Source: Emiliania huxleyi CCMP1516
Lineage: Eukaryota > Haptophyta > Isochrysidales > Noelaerhabdaceae
Direction: 5' to 3'
NCBI RefSeq assembly: GCF_000372725.1
Contig: NW_005198017.1
Span: 448,361 to 507,616 of the forward strand
Length of the DNA stretch: 59,256 nucleotides
Shown: positions 37,984 through 50,769 of the stretch, piece after piece
How the letters are laid out: every line of letters starts with the position of its first letter
How positions within the stretch are numbered: the stretch's first letter is position 1
Made by a program: the position numbers and the translations under genes
Notes under the pieces: model-generated
The model's database searches: none
What the model was told of the DNA's origin: nothing
The model's input: only the letters and a program-made list of their open reading frames with translations

Positions 37984-39297
37984 TGTGTGTGTACGTGCGT
38001 GCGTGCGTGGGTCCTACGAGGTGCGTGCGTAGGTGCAGGAGGAGACGTCGGCGGTCTAGCAGGCCGAGGAGGAGAGGTGGGGAGAGGTGGGGAGAGGTGG
38101 GGAGAGACGGGGAGATGTGGGGGAGATGTGGCGAGATACGGGGAGATATGGGGAGACACCTCGTCGGCGGAGGCGCGCGAGATGAGCAAGAACGAGACGG
38201 GGAGGGCGCGCGAGCTCACGTACGCCGCCTGTGCCGAGGTGCAGTGGCCGAGGTGTGTGTGTCAGTCAGCCAGTGGTACACACGTCCTAGCAAAAGACGG
38301 AAAGACGCAAAGGACGGGGGCATTGCACACGAGGCGGTGTGTGCGTTCTCAGGGACAGGCATCACCACACAAAGTGGCCCCCACTGCCGAAGTGTGTGTG
38401 TGGCGGGAGGTGAGAGAGAGGCGTGAGGGGAAGCGCGCTTGGGGGCGAGAGAACGCGAGAGAGCCCAGCAAGGCTAAGGCCTCGGGCGCGAGGCCGGAAC
38501 CTTCTCGGAACCTTCTCGGAACCTCTCGGAACCTTCTCGGAACCTGCTCGGAACCCTCTCTGCAGGCGCCTCGGGCGCGGGGCGAGTGCGGGCGCGGGCG
38601 CGGCGGTGGAGGGGTGGTGAGGCGGGGGCGGAAGGGGAAGGGGGGGGCGAAGGGAGGCGAAAGGGTGTGGTAAGGGGGTGTGTGGGTGGGTGGGGGGTGA
38701 GCGAGGGGGCGAGAGCAGCGGCGGCGGCGGCGGCGGCTGCGGACGGGAGGGCGGTGGCTGCATGTGGCAGGGCGACGGGGACGACGGCGGGGGTAGGGCG
38801 GCGGTAGGGACGGCGGCGGCGAGGGCCGGGTGGGGGCGGCGGCGCTGCGAGCGGGCGCGTGGAGGAGCGTGTTTGGGTGGCGCCTGCACGCGGCGCAGCG
38901 CCGTCACGATTCGCGGCCCGAGGCTCGCGCCGCAAAAGACGAGGACGTGCACCTTCCCGGCCGCTAGAGAAGCCTTGGGCAAGAGATGCCACGGCTCAAC
39001 TGGGCTACGGCCCTCGCGCCGGCTGCCAGCGCTGCCGTCGCCGTCGCCCTCGCCACCACGATCCGCCGCGCCGAGCTCGCTTCCCGACACCACCTCGAGG
39101 CCTTCAGCCAGAGACGGAGCGGGCTGCCCCACGCCCTTCCCCGCCGGAGGGTAGCCAACTCGCACGGCAACCCCGAAGAGAAAAGGCGCGGCGCACGTCG
39201 CTGGGGACGCGCCGGGCAGCAGGCCGGCGGCGAGAAGCGCGGAGAGCAGCACGCAGATTAGCTCGATGCCTCGCGCCCAGGCAAGAGAGTCCTTCAT
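37026..39297 (-). CDS. Secreted thioredoxin-like (TlpA/Prx-type) protein lacking CXXC
   Basis: Inferred exons 39297-38884, 38228-38160, 37646-37561, 37490-37474 and 37228-37026 close in phase. A signal peptide ([18 protein letters not shown]) leads to [17 protein letters not shown], where a thioredoxin active site would be, but only one Cys (FCGAS) is present. The following exons give [37 protein letters not shown] and [20 protein letters not shown]. The last matches the VPHAF-V-D-G-I-WHG block of TlpA-like thioredoxins. The 17-bp fourth exon is the weakest part of the model. The introns host several repeat families. Reductase activity by a CXXC mechanism is not expected. Confidence 0.65.
37258..37392 (+). 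repeat. Intronic minisatellite, 10-bp unit GGGATGCAGC
   Basis: About twelve near-perfect head-to-tail copies in the last intron of the thioredoxin-like gene. Confidence 0.95.
37491..37560 (-). mobile_element. 70-bp introner-like intron with about 30-bp duplication
   Basis: The intron begins GTACCTCTCCTCCTTTTGCG and the next exon begins GTACCTCTCCGCCTTTTGCG. Similarity continues through GGCGGCTGCTC. The donor is GT, and the remaining cassette is about 36 bp. Confidence 0.8.
37738..37995 (-). repeat. Intron-resident repeat family A, copy 1, with TG/CA tract
   Basis: Read on the minus strand: a CA/CACG tract, then GCGCACTGGGCCC, ATGCCGTGGGGC, GACGTGGAGTCGCGAGGG, CTTGCCCCACCACCTTGTGT and GAGAAGC. 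The same blocks in the same order occur at 50702-50905 on the plus strand. Both copies are sense to their host gene. Confidence 0.8.
38255..38370 (+). repeat. Intron-resident repeat family B, copy 1
   Basis: It shares GTCCTAGCA, TTGCACACGAG, TGTGTGCGTTCTCAGGGA and AGGCA with 55230-55345. Both lie in introns of minus-strand genes in the same orientation. Confidence 0.7.
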
Positions 39298-39404
39298 CGC
39301 CAAGACACCCGGCCAGGCAAGAGCGGCACAGCTCTCCGCTTGGGTTTTGTTTTTTATTTTCCTCTTTGAAGCAAACGCTGATTTTTCAGTGTACGTCTCT
39401 CTCT

Positions 39405-39525
39405 CAGCTACGTACTTTTAGCTTACTGGGCTTCTCTCTCAGTGTACGTACTTTTAGCTTACTGGGAGAAAATAGAGAGGGGGTTGTGTTCTCTAGGCCC
39501 CTAAGGGCCCTACCTACGCGCGGCG
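39405..39525 (+). repeat. Dispersed repeat, copy 2, partly duplicated
   Basis: TACGTACTTTTAGCTTACTG occurs twice in tandem (about 39410 and 39444). The second is followed by the full block shared with 20857-20932. Confidence 0.85.
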
Positions 39526-39695
39526 TATCTAGCTCTAATAAATAAATAGAGCAGTCATCTCCAGGGAGAGATGGGCGACGCACACGAACACAGAGGGTCA
39601 GTGCGCACCCCGCCCCGCTCGCAGGGCGTGCAGCACACAGCAACACAAGACATATCTAGGCGCTGTGCGCCTCCTCGGGATTTCTGGGGAGGTAG

Positions 39696-39828
<133 letters not shown>

Positions 39829-39934
39829 CGCTCGCTCGCTCGCGCGCGCTGCTTGCGCGATTGCGCGCGCTGCACGAGCCGCCCTGCCGCTGCGCTGCTA
39901 GGGATGCGCTGCGGGAAGGGCTCGGCGGCCGTTC

Positions 39935-40227
39935 CTAGAGCTCCTCGTCGCTCCCCTCGTATAGCGAGGGCTCGTTGGACTCGAGGCGTGGACCGCCGTC
40001 GTAGGGGGAGCGTGCGGCTCCGCGGGCGACGCTCGCCCAGTCCTTCTTGTTTGTTGCTCTTGAGACTTGACCTCGCCGCCGCCGCCGCCGCGGCCGCGGC
40101 CGCCGCGCCCGCGCCGCCCGCGGCTTGTGCCCAGCCTGACCGCGCTCGGCATGCGCTCGTAGATGGTGTCCTTGAAGGCGGAGTGGAGGAGCGCCTCGAA
40201 GTTGACGTATCTAGCTCTTACGTACAT
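39935..40227 (-). CDS. Possible short RGG-rich gene, incomplete
   Basis: From an ATG at 40227 the minus strand reads VNFEALLHSAFKDTIYERMP, then [20 protein letters not shown]. In another frame the region ends NEPSLYEGSDEEL followed by a stop at 39935. The two parts look like one RNA-binding-type protein joined by an unresolved splice. A TATA-like TATAAAAAG lies just upstream on the same strand. Family unknown. Confidence 0.35.
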
Positions 40228-40242
40228 TCCCGGGCGAGCGAC

Positions 40243-40253
40243 TTTTTATAAGG
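40243..40253. promoter_or_regulatory. TATA-like element between divergent frames
   Basis: CTTTTTATAAGG is the only clear TATA-like word between the minus-strand short frame and the histidine kinase locus, and could serve either direction. Confidence 0.3.
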
Positions 40254-40403
40254 GCGGCCCAACCTCATTGTCGCTCGCGGTGAAGTCCCGAGGTTGTGGG
40301 CCGTGGGCCCACAATGCCGATCGGTGGGCTGCAGGCCTCGAATACGCCACGCTGTCTAGGATTTGCGGGAGAGGGTCCGTCAGCCGCCCGCTTGTGCGTG
40401 TAG

Positions 40404-43400
40404 GCCGCCGGCTTCGACATCAATGCCGAGGCTATCAACCTTCCGATCTTACTCACGAACCGGCACGCTGCAGGCTCTGGGCAGTTTCCTCACGGCCGGC
40501 TCGGCTCACGCGGAACTGTCCCTCCCCCGACTGCAGCGCGGGCACCATTACCGACTTCAACTCGAGCATGAAGCAGTTTTTTGACGGGATCTCGGCCAAC
40601 GTCGAGGGGCTCTCGCTCAACAAATTGCCAGGCCTCTCCAAGGGTGCGGGCACGCACCCTCGGCGATCCGCGAGCAGGCGAGCCGCGCGACTGACGCTGC
40701 TCGCCGGCGTCCCCACCTCCCGCAGACGGCCAGGCCCTCGTCGACGAGGCCGTGCGCGACACGCTCGCCGGTCAGCCGTCTCGCTCGTTTGACCTCATCT
40801 TTCCGACGCAATCTGGGTCCATCTCGGTGCGCCACGCGACGCGCCGCCGCGATCCGCGGGCTAGTCGCCGCCACCGCACTGCCGTGGACTGCTCCGCTCA
40901 GCCACGAGCCAGCCCCCTGCCGCAGACTGCACGGCCGCCAACAAAGCCCGCAACTCACCCACCCACCGCACACGCGCGCAACGGGCACTGAGAGAGCGGG
41001 CTCGGGCGGACATGCACCGGCGGGCGGCCGCCCCGGGGTGCAGACTGCAGTGCGACCGCGCGGAGCGAACACCTCCGAGGAGCCAGCCCCACTCTGCAGC
41101 GCGCGCGCGAAGCCGCAAGCTCTGGCGCAGGCCGGCCTCCACTGTGCCGGGCGCCGCTCTGGCCGCGCCGCCGCGCCGCTCTGGCTTCGCCGCCCGCCAC
41201 CGCTGGTCTCGCGTCCTCCGAGCGCCACCACACCGTGGGCATGGCTCCGTGCCGCGACCCCGCAGAGGCTGACGCGCATAGAGACGCTCCGGCGCATAGA
41301 GACGCTCCGGCGCATAGAGACGCTCCGGCGGCGGCGCCTGCGGCGCCCCCCTCTCCGCCCGCCGCCCCTCCGCCGCTGCCCCCTCGGCCTTGGCCGCCTT
41401 CGCCACCGCCCGCGAATGCGCCGCGCCTCCGCCGCCTCCGCGGCCGCCGCCGCCTGGCCGCCGCCGCCGCCCCGGCCGCCGTTGCGCCGCGCGCTCGCGG
41501 TTGCACCGCGCTACCCCTCCTCCGCCGCTGCTGCCTCCGCCTGGCCACATGCCATTTTGCGTTGCGCCTCTCCAGCCGCGGCGCTCCGCCGCACACACGG
41601 AGGGGCATTCGGGCGGGTCCGACGGGGACCGGCGGCCGCGGGTGGTCGCGGAATGCCACTCCCAACGCGATCGCGGCTCAAACCCCAAACTCCAGCACAG
41701 CGCACCTTGCGCCGAGATGCAGCCGAGATGCAGCCGAGGGGCAGCCGAGATATGGCGTGCAGCAGCGCCTGAGGAGCTCCTCAGGCGCTGCTGCTCCGCC
41801 AGCGTTGAGAGATGCGTGCGCTCTCGTGCGGATGCTGCGCGCGCCTGCTCCGCCCCGCGCCTGCTCCGCCCTGCGCCGCTCTGCTTCTCGGGCCCCTCAG
41901 GACGAGAGAGTGGCGGCGTCAGTCATGGGTCGTCTCGCCCCTGCAGGTGCTCCTCTCCCTCTCGAGCCGCCGGGACGAGAACGGGAAGATCGTCGGCGTC
42001 GTCGGCGTCGGGCACGAGACTGTCGAGAAGGCTGAGCTCACGCGCGTCGCCAACGACCTGCAGCTGCTCATCGACACGGCCAACGCGCCCATCTTCGGCA
42101 TCGACACCAGCGGCTTTGTGAACGAGTGGAACCGGAAGGCGGCGGCCATCACGGGCTTCTCGCGCGAGGAGGTGATGGGCAAGGACCTCGTCAGCCGCTT
42201 CATCACGCCCGAGTACCAGGACTCGGTCGGCGAGGTGCTGCACAAGGCGCTGCAGGGCGAGGAGACGGCCAACTTCGAGTTCCCGCTCTACACGAAGGAT
42301 GGGGAGCGCGTTGAGGTGCTTCTGAACGCGACCACGCGGCGCAGCGCGACAGGCGCCATCGTCGGCGTGGTCGGCGTTGGCCAGGACATCACCGAGCTCA
42401 AGCGCGGCCAGGCGGAGCTCACGCGCGTCGCCAACGACCTGCAGCTGCTCATCGAGACGGCCAACGCGCCCATCTTCGGCATCAATGCTGAGGGTCGGGT
42501 GAACGAGTGGAACCGGAAGATGGCGGCGATCACGGGCTTCTCGAAGGACGAGGTGTTTGGCAAGGACCTCGTCGATGAGTACATCAGCGACGAGTTCCGC
42601 GAGTCGGTGCGCCAGGTCCTCGACGACGCGCTCCACGGCCAGCAGACCGACAACTACCAGCTGCCGCTCTTCACCAAGGATGGCGACCGCGTCGAGGTGC
42701 TGCTGAACGCGACGACGCGCGTGGACGCGGCCGGCACCATCGTCGGCGTGGTCGGCGTCGGCCAGGACATCACCGCCATCAACCAGTCACAGGCGGAGCT
42801 CACGCGCGTCGCCAACGACCTGCGGCTACTCATCGACACGGCCAACGCGCCCATCTTCGGCATCGACACCAACGGCTTCGTGAACGAGTGGAACCGGAAG
42901 GCGGCGGCCATCACGGGCTTCTCGCGCGAGGAGGTGATGGGCAAGGACCTCGTGCGAACCTTCATCACGCCCGAGTACCAGGACTCGGTCGGCGAGGTGC
43001 TGCACAAGGCGCTGCAGGGCGAGGAGACGGCCAACTTCGAGTTCCCGCTCTACACGAAGGATGGGGAGCGCGTTGAGGTGCTTCTGAACGCGACCACGCG
43101 GCGCAGCGCGACAGGCGCCATCGTCGGCGTGGTCGGCGTTGGCCAGGACATCACCGAGCTCAAGCGCGGCCAGGCGGAGCTCACGCGCGTCGCCAACGAC
43201 CTGCAGCTGCTCATCGAGACGGCCAACGCGCCCATCTTCGGCATTGGTGCCCACGGTCGGGTGAACGAGTGGAACCGGAAGATGGCGGCGATCACGGGCT
43301 TCTCGAAGGACGAGGTGTTTGACAAGGACCTCGTCGATGAGTACATCAGCGACGAGTTCCGCGAGTCGGTGCGCCAGGTCCTCGACGATGCGCTCCACGG

Positions 43401-46400
43401 CCAGCAGACCGACAACTACCAGCTGCCGCTCTTCACCAAGGATGGCGACCGCGTCGAGGTGCTGCTGAACGCGACGACGCGCGTGGATGCGGCCGGCACC
43501 ATCGTCGGCGTGGTCGGCGTCGGCCAGGACATCACCGCCATCAACCAGTCACAGGCGGAGCTCACGCGCGTCGCCAACGACCTGCGGCTGCTCATCGACA
43601 CTGCCAACGCGCCCATCATCGGTACGGACGCGAACGGTCGCGTGAACGAGTGGAACAACAAGGCGGCCGACCTGACCGGCTATTCGAAGGTGGAGGTCGA
43701 GGGCCGCTACCTCGTCCGTGACTTCATCACGCCCGAGTACCAGGACTCGGTCGGCGAGGTGCTGCACAAGGCGCTGCAGGGCGAGGAGACGGCCAACTTC
43801 GAGTTCCCGTTCGTGACCAAGAGCGGGGAGCGCGTCGAGATCCTGCTCAACGCCACCAAGCGGACGGACCGAGAGGGCAAGATCGTCGGCATGGTCGGCG
43901 TTGGTCAGGACATCACCGAGCTCAAGCGCGGCCAGGCGGAGCTCACGCGCGTCGCCAACGACCTGCAGCTGCTCATCGAGACGGCCAACGCGCCCATCTT
44001 CGGCATCAATGCTGAGGGTCGGGTGAACGAGTGGAACCGGAAGATGGCGGCGATCACGGGCTTCTCGAAGGACGATGTGTTTGGCAAGGACCTCGTCGAT
44101 GAGTACATCAGCGACGAGTTCCGCGAGTCGGTGCGCCAGGTCCTCGACGATGCGCTCCACGGCCAGCAGACCGACAACTACCAGGTGCCGCTCTTCACCA
44201 AGCACGGCGACCGCGTCGAGGTGCTGCTGAACGCGACGACGCGCGTGGACGCGGCCGGCACCATCGTCGGCGTGGTCGGCGTCGGCCAGGACATCACCGC
44301 CATCAACCAGTCACAGGCGGAGCTCACGCGCGTCGCCAACGACCTGCGGCTGCTCATCGACACGGCCAACGCGCCCATCTTCGGCATCGACACCAACGGC
44401 TTCGTGAACGAGTGGAACCGGAAGGCGGCGGCCATCACGGGCTTCTCGCGCGAGGAGGTGATGGGCAAGGACCTCGTCAGCCGCTTCATCACGCCCGAGT
44501 TTCAGGACTCGGTCGGCGAGGTGCTGCACAAGGCGCTGCAGGGCGAGGAGACGGCCAACTTCGAGTTCCCGCTCTACACGAAGGATGGGGAGCGCGTTGA
44601 GGTGCTTCTGAACGCGACCACGCGGCGCAGCGCGACAGGCGCCATCGTCGGCGTGGTCGGCGTCGGTCAGGACATTTCTGCGCGCAAGAACGCCGAGACG
44701 CGCGTGAGCATGCTCGCCGCCGACTTGCGGCTGTTGATCGACAGCGCGAACGCGCCCATCATCGGCATCGACGCGTTTGGCTGTGTCAACGAGTGGAACA
44801 ACAAAGCGGCGGAGATCACCGGCTACGCGAAGGATGAGGTGGTTGGCTGCTACCTCGTCCGCGACTTCATCATCGACGAGTACAAGACGGCAGTCAACGG
44901 CGTGTTGCACAAGGCACTAGAGGGGAGCGAGACGGACAACTTCGAGTTCCCGTTCGTGACCAAGAGCGGGGAGCGTGTCGAGATCCTGCTCAACGCCACC
45001 ACCCGCCGGGACACCACCGGTAAGGTCTTCGGCGTGGTCGGCGTTGGCCAGGACATCACCGAGCTCAAGCGCGGCCAGGCGGAGCTCACGCGCGTCGCCA
45101 ACGACCTGCAGCTGCTCATCGAGACGGCCAACGCGCCCATCTTCGGCATCAATGCTGAGGGTCGGGTGAACGAGTGGAACCGGAAGATGGCGGCGATCAC
45201 GGGCTTCTCGAAGGACGATGTGTTTGGCAAGAACCTCGTCGATGAGTACATCAGCGACGAGTTCCGCGAGTCGGTGCGCCAGGTCCTCGACGATGCGCTC
45301 CACGGCCAGCAGACCGACAACTACCAGGTGCCGCTCTTCACCAAGCACGGCGACCGCGTCGAGGTGCTGCTGAACGCGACGACGCGCGTGGACGCGGCCG
45401 GCACCATCGTCGGCGTGGTCGGCGTCGGCCAGGACATCACCGCCATCAACGACTCGCAGGACGAGCTCTCGCGCCTAGCCAACGACCTGCAGCTCGTCAT
45501 TGAGGCCGCCAACGCGCCCATCTTCGGCATCGACACCAACGGCACCGTGAACGAGTGGAACCGGAAGGCGGCGGCCATCACGGGCTTCTCGCGCGAGGAG
45601 GTGATGGGCAAGGACCTCGTCCGCCGCTTCATCACGCCCGAGTACCAGGACTCGGTCGGCGAGGTGCTGCACAAGGCGCTGCAGGGCGAGGAGACGGCCA
45701 ACTTCGAGTTCCCGCTCTTCACCAAGTCGAACGAGCGCGTCGACATTCTGCTGAACGCGGCCACTCGGCGGGGCACAGACGAGGTTGTCGTCGGCGTGGT
45801 CGGCGTCGGCCAGGACATCACCGAGCTCAACCGCGAAAAGGCGGAGCTGACGCGGATCGCCAACGACCTCACGCGGCTCATTGACTACGCCAACGCGCCC
45901 ATCTTCGGCGTCGACCAGACGGGGCGGGTGAACGAGTGGAACCGCAAGGCGGTCGAGATCACCGGCTTCGAGAAGGCCGACGTGCTGGGCCGAGTGCTCG
46001 CCGAGGACTTCATCACGCCGGAGTTTCGCGACTCGGTCAAGCAGGTGCTCGACAACGCGCTCGAGGGGAAGGGGACGGACAACTTTGAGTTCCCGCTCTT
46101 CTCCCAGTCCGGCAAGAAGGTCGAGGTGCTGCTCAACGCGACGACGCGCGTCGACGCCAACGGCCACCCGATCGGCGTCATCGGTGTCGGCCAGGATATC
46201 ACCGAGAGAAAGGACGCCGAGGAGGAGGTCATCCGGCTGGCGTCTGACCTGCAGCGGCTGATCGACTCTGCGAACGCGCCCATCCTGGGCGTCGACCAGG
46301 CCGGGCGCGTCTCCGAGTGGAACTCGAACCTCTCGACCATCACCGGCTACAGCAAGCAGGAGGTCCTCGGCCTCAGGCTCGAGGAGTGCCGCTTCGTCGA

Positions 46401-48209
46401 CGAGGCGAGATCAGCCGAGATCACCCGAGACACACACACACAAGAGAGATCACCGAGATCACCCGAGATCACCCGAGACACAAGAGATCACCAGAGACCA
46501 CCCTCGCCGCCGCCGCCCTCGCTACTGCTGCCCTCGCCGCCACCGCCCCCACCGCCCATCGCCCTCGCCTCCGCAGGCGAACTCTGCGTCGGTCGCGGAG
46601 GTGTTCGGCGAGGCGCTGCTCGGCACAGACTGCCAGAACTTTGAGTTTTCGGTCATCGCGAAGGACGGAGGCCGGGTCGAGCTGCTGCTCAACGCGGCGT
46701 CGCGCCGCAACGTGGCGGGCGAGATCGTTGGCGTCGTCGGCGTCGGCCAAAACATGTGCGCGGTAGCACTTCCGAGACACCTTCTGCTCCGCCCCCCCCC
46801 CCCTCCGCGCGCGCCGCCCAGCACACGCCGAGAGCACACGCCGAGCACACGCCGAGCACCCGCCAAGCACACGCCACGCCTCGCACACGCTTTGCACACG
46901 CTTTGCCACACGCTTTGCATCACACGGCTGCTGAACGCGTCCGCGCCGCGTCCGCAGCACCGAGCGAAAGTATATCGAGCGCGCGCAGCTCGACGCGGCC
47001 AAGATGCGCGCATCCAACGACGCAAAGGGGAACTTCCTCGCCGCCATGTCGCACGAGATGCGGACGCCGCTCAACGGCGTGCTCGGCATGCTGCAGCTCG
47101 CCATGGGCCACCAGCTGCCCGAGCTGGCGCGTCAGAACGTGAGCAACGCCGTCATGTCTGCGGAGCACCTGCTGAACCTGGTCAACGACATCCTCGACGT
47201 CTCCAAGATTGAGGCGGGCAAAATCGAGCTCGAGAACAAGCCGTTCAAGGTGCGCATCCTCGCCGGCGTAATCTCGGGTCCTCTCGGGTCCTCTCGGGTC
47301 CTCTCGGGTCCTCTCGGGTCCTCTCGGGTCCTCTCGGGTCCTCTCGGGTCCTCTCGGGTCATCTCGGGTCATCTCGGGTCATCTCGGATCTTTCGGGTCT
47401 CCGCAGGTGGGGCGCATCCTTGCGGGCGCGCTCGACATCGTCAACCCGCAGGCGCGCAGCAAGGGCCTCGCGCTCAACATGTCGCTCTGCCCCGACTTTC
47501 CGATCTACGTGCGCGGCGACCAGCAGAGGCTGCGGCAGGTGCTGCTCAACCTCCTGTACAACGCGGTCAAGTTCACCATCAAGGGCGGCATCACTCTCTC
47601 TGTCGACAAGCTCGTCGAGGAGGCGGACGACGCGGAGATGGCCGGGTACCACTTCATCTCCATCTCGGTCGCCGACACCGGCGCGCCGGGATCGCGAGGC
47701 GGCGCAGGCCAGCAGTGGACGCGCCGCCTCCTCAGAGCCGAGAGGCCTGTGCATAGGCATTGGCATCGAGGAGGCGGCACAGGTCAAGCTGTTCGGCATG
47801 TTCACCAAGATCCAGGACAACCGCGTGCGCAACCCGCTCGGCGTCGGACTCGGGCTCGCCATCTGCAAGCAGGCGCGCGCGCCTCCCCCGGGAGCTGAGA
47901 GAGTAGAAGCACGGCAGACGCGCCCCGTAGAAACCCACGACGCGACACCCGCCCACTCCTTGGCAGCAGTGCGCACGCACACGTCTGCCACGATTCCCTC
48001 GCTCAACTCTGCTGCCTGCCGCTCCTCCACCGCCCCTGTGCGCCACAGCTCGTCGAGCTGATGGGCGGCAACATCTCCGTCTCGTCAAAGTACGGAGAGG
48101 GCTCCACCTTCACCTTCACTCTCAAGCTCGAGAAAGTGGACAACACGGACGAGGTGGTCGAGGAGGCGGAGCAGGCCCGCCCTCCGGAGCCCACCTCCCT
48201 TCACCCTCT

Positions 48210-48244
<35 letters not shown>

Positions 48245-50715
48245 GCGGACGGACGGACGGACGGTGTCGCACCCGCGTGTGTGCTGCGTTTGACGGTATG
48301 CCCCTCCCCACAACCGCTCGGCAGGTGTGCGAGGACTTCTCCTTCTCCGCCGCCGATGAGACGGAGGCCTGCTTCCCGCCCGACGCGGCGGAGGGCCTCC
48401 TCGGACCCCTCCCTCGGCCCCTCCCGGACCCTTCTCGGAACCTTCGCACAGGCGTGCATGCCGGCCAACGCGGCGGACGTGCTCGTGGTCGAGGACAACG
48501 AGTTCAACATGGAGGTGGTCACGACGATGCTGCAGCAGCTCGGGCACAACGTGACGATGGCGTGGAACGGCTCCGAGTGCCTCGAGATGCTCTTCGACGC
48601 GAACGGCAGCCCGTTCCGCCATCCAGAAGGGAGCCCGAGAGCACCCGAGAGCACCCGAGAGCACCCGAGAGCACCCGAGAGCACCCGAGGCAGGGCAACG
48701 CCGCCCCCGCAGAGCAGCACAGGCACGCCGACGGTGCCATGGACCCGCCCCATAGGCAACGCCGTCCCCGCCCAAAAGACGCGCGCGCTCTCGCCGCCGC
48801 GCAACCGGCTGCTGTACGACGTCATCTTTATGGACTGCAACATGCCCATCATGGACGGGTACGAGGCGAGCAAGTACATCCGCAAGGCGGAGAAGCGGCT
48901 CAAGCTGGCGCCCGTCCCCATCATCGCGCTCACCGCCTACGCCATGGCGGGCGATCGCGACAAGTGCCTCGAGCACGGCATGACCGACTACATCACCAAG
49001 CCCATGTCCAAGGCTCCGCTCGGCACAGCTCTCGCAAAGGAGGCTGCTCTGAGCCGCGCCTCTTCACACGTCGAGCCGTGAACAGGCCACGCTGAGCAGA
49101 GTCATTGCAAAGCATCTGCTCCACGACGGGGGCACGCCCTCCGTCTCCGGCAGCGACGCCGCGGGCGGTGCGAGGCGGGTGGAGTCGAGTGTGGCCCCTG
49201 CGCGCGCCGTGCCGTCCTCCTCGCAGCCACGCGGCGGGCCTTCCGACGCCGCGGCGCCCCCCTCCTCCTCCTCCGCGAACGGGCTGCCGACGCTCGACGT
49301 ACCGCTGGCCGTGTCGCAGCTGGGGGGCGACGAGGAGCTCTTCCGCACGCTGCTCACCCAATTCGTCGAGGCGACCGAGTGCCTCCGGAGGCACACCTAC
49401 GGCGCGTCCGGGCTGGACGCGTCGACCTCACCGCGCGCTCTAGGTGACGCGGCCCGTCGCTGACGGCCTCGCCAATATCACCGCCTCGGCCGACATCGAC
49501 ATGAAGCGGCTGTCGACGGTGGCGCACACCCTGCGCGGCAGCGCCGCGTACGTCGGCGCGGATAACACGTCTCGCGGCTGCACACGTCCAGGACACGTCC
49601 ACGACATGTCCGAGACATGTCCCCGCAGGCGCCTGCCGCCGCTCGAGCGCGCGCAGCACACCTCTACTTCCTTCGACTCGCGCCGAGTCCTTTTCTAGGC
49701 GCTTGCCGCCTCTCGAGCGCCGCCTCCGAGCTCGAGAAGCGGGCCGAGGAGGGCAAGGCCGGGGCCGACGCGGGCGCGAGCTGCCGCTCCCTCGTCCGGG
49801 AGGTCTGCGACGCCTTCAAGGCCGTCGAGCGGCACGAGCTGCTGCACAAGGAGGCAGGGGCGGGCGCGGGCGGGGCCGCCGCCAGCTGGAGGGAAGCAGC
49901 GGTCGGCGCAAAGCCGCCAGCCCGGCCCGAGGAGTGGTCGGGCAGGGCCTCTCCGGGCGGGAGCGGCGGCGCGCACGCGGCCCCGTCGAGGCTGGCGGCG
50001 GCGGGCGGCGTGGAGGGCGGCTCGACGCGGACGGGGGAGCTGGAGCAGGTGGTATCGATGCTTCTCTCAGCCAAGAGGCAGACGCTCGACGAGGCGAGGC
50101 TTGTGGCGGCGGAGCCGCACAACCAGGAGAGGCTGCGCAGCCTGGCGCGCGCCGCCGAGTTGTACCACACAGCTTCCCTCTCTGCCGCCATCGGAGCCGA
50201 CCTGCTGATTGCAAACGCGCGCCACCTCCGCCACATCCTTCGCGCTGTGCGGGACGAGCCCCGCACCGGCCGGCGCGTGGAGGCGGCGGCGGTCGAGGAG
50301 GCGGCGCTGACGGCGATGGCGGCGCTGCGCAGCGACGTCTCGGTCGAGCTGCCGAAGGTGTGCAGTCGGTCAGTCCGTCTGACACACCTCCTAGCACGGA
50401 GGACGGGCCCACACGCACACACACGCTGCGCACGATTGGCTCGGGAGCCGACACGAGGCATTGTGTCGCCGCCGAATCACTGGGTCCGGACTGCTGGACA
50501 CATACAGCGCCACCTCGTGAGCTGTCGTGTGAGCCGTGATCTGTGCCAAAGGTGTCTGAGGCGAGCAATCTGCTGGACGGCGTCTCGGAGCCGGAGCTCG
50601 CCTCGGCGATCGACAACAAGCTCATCCCGCGCATGCGCTCGCTGCTCTCCGACATCGAGGAGGCGATCGCCGACTACAACATGGGCATGCTGCAGACCAA
50701 GGCACACACACACGC

Positions 50716-50769
<54 letters not shown>

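Noticed and set aside
41923..46343. Long minus-strand open frames antisense to the PAS array
   Set aside because: They repeat with the PAS period, have Arg/Val/Leu-biased sequence and exist only because the coding strand avoids certain codons in GC-rich DNA.
41947..46404. PAS units as LOV photoreceptor domains
   Set aside because: The flavin-binding cysteine motif (NCRFLQ-type) is absent in every unit, so a generic PAS assignment is kept.
47274..47395. CRISPR-like array
   Set aside because: It is a head-to-tail 10-bp minisatellite without unique spacers, within an intron of a eukaryotic gene. The same applies to 37258-37392 and 55690-55985.
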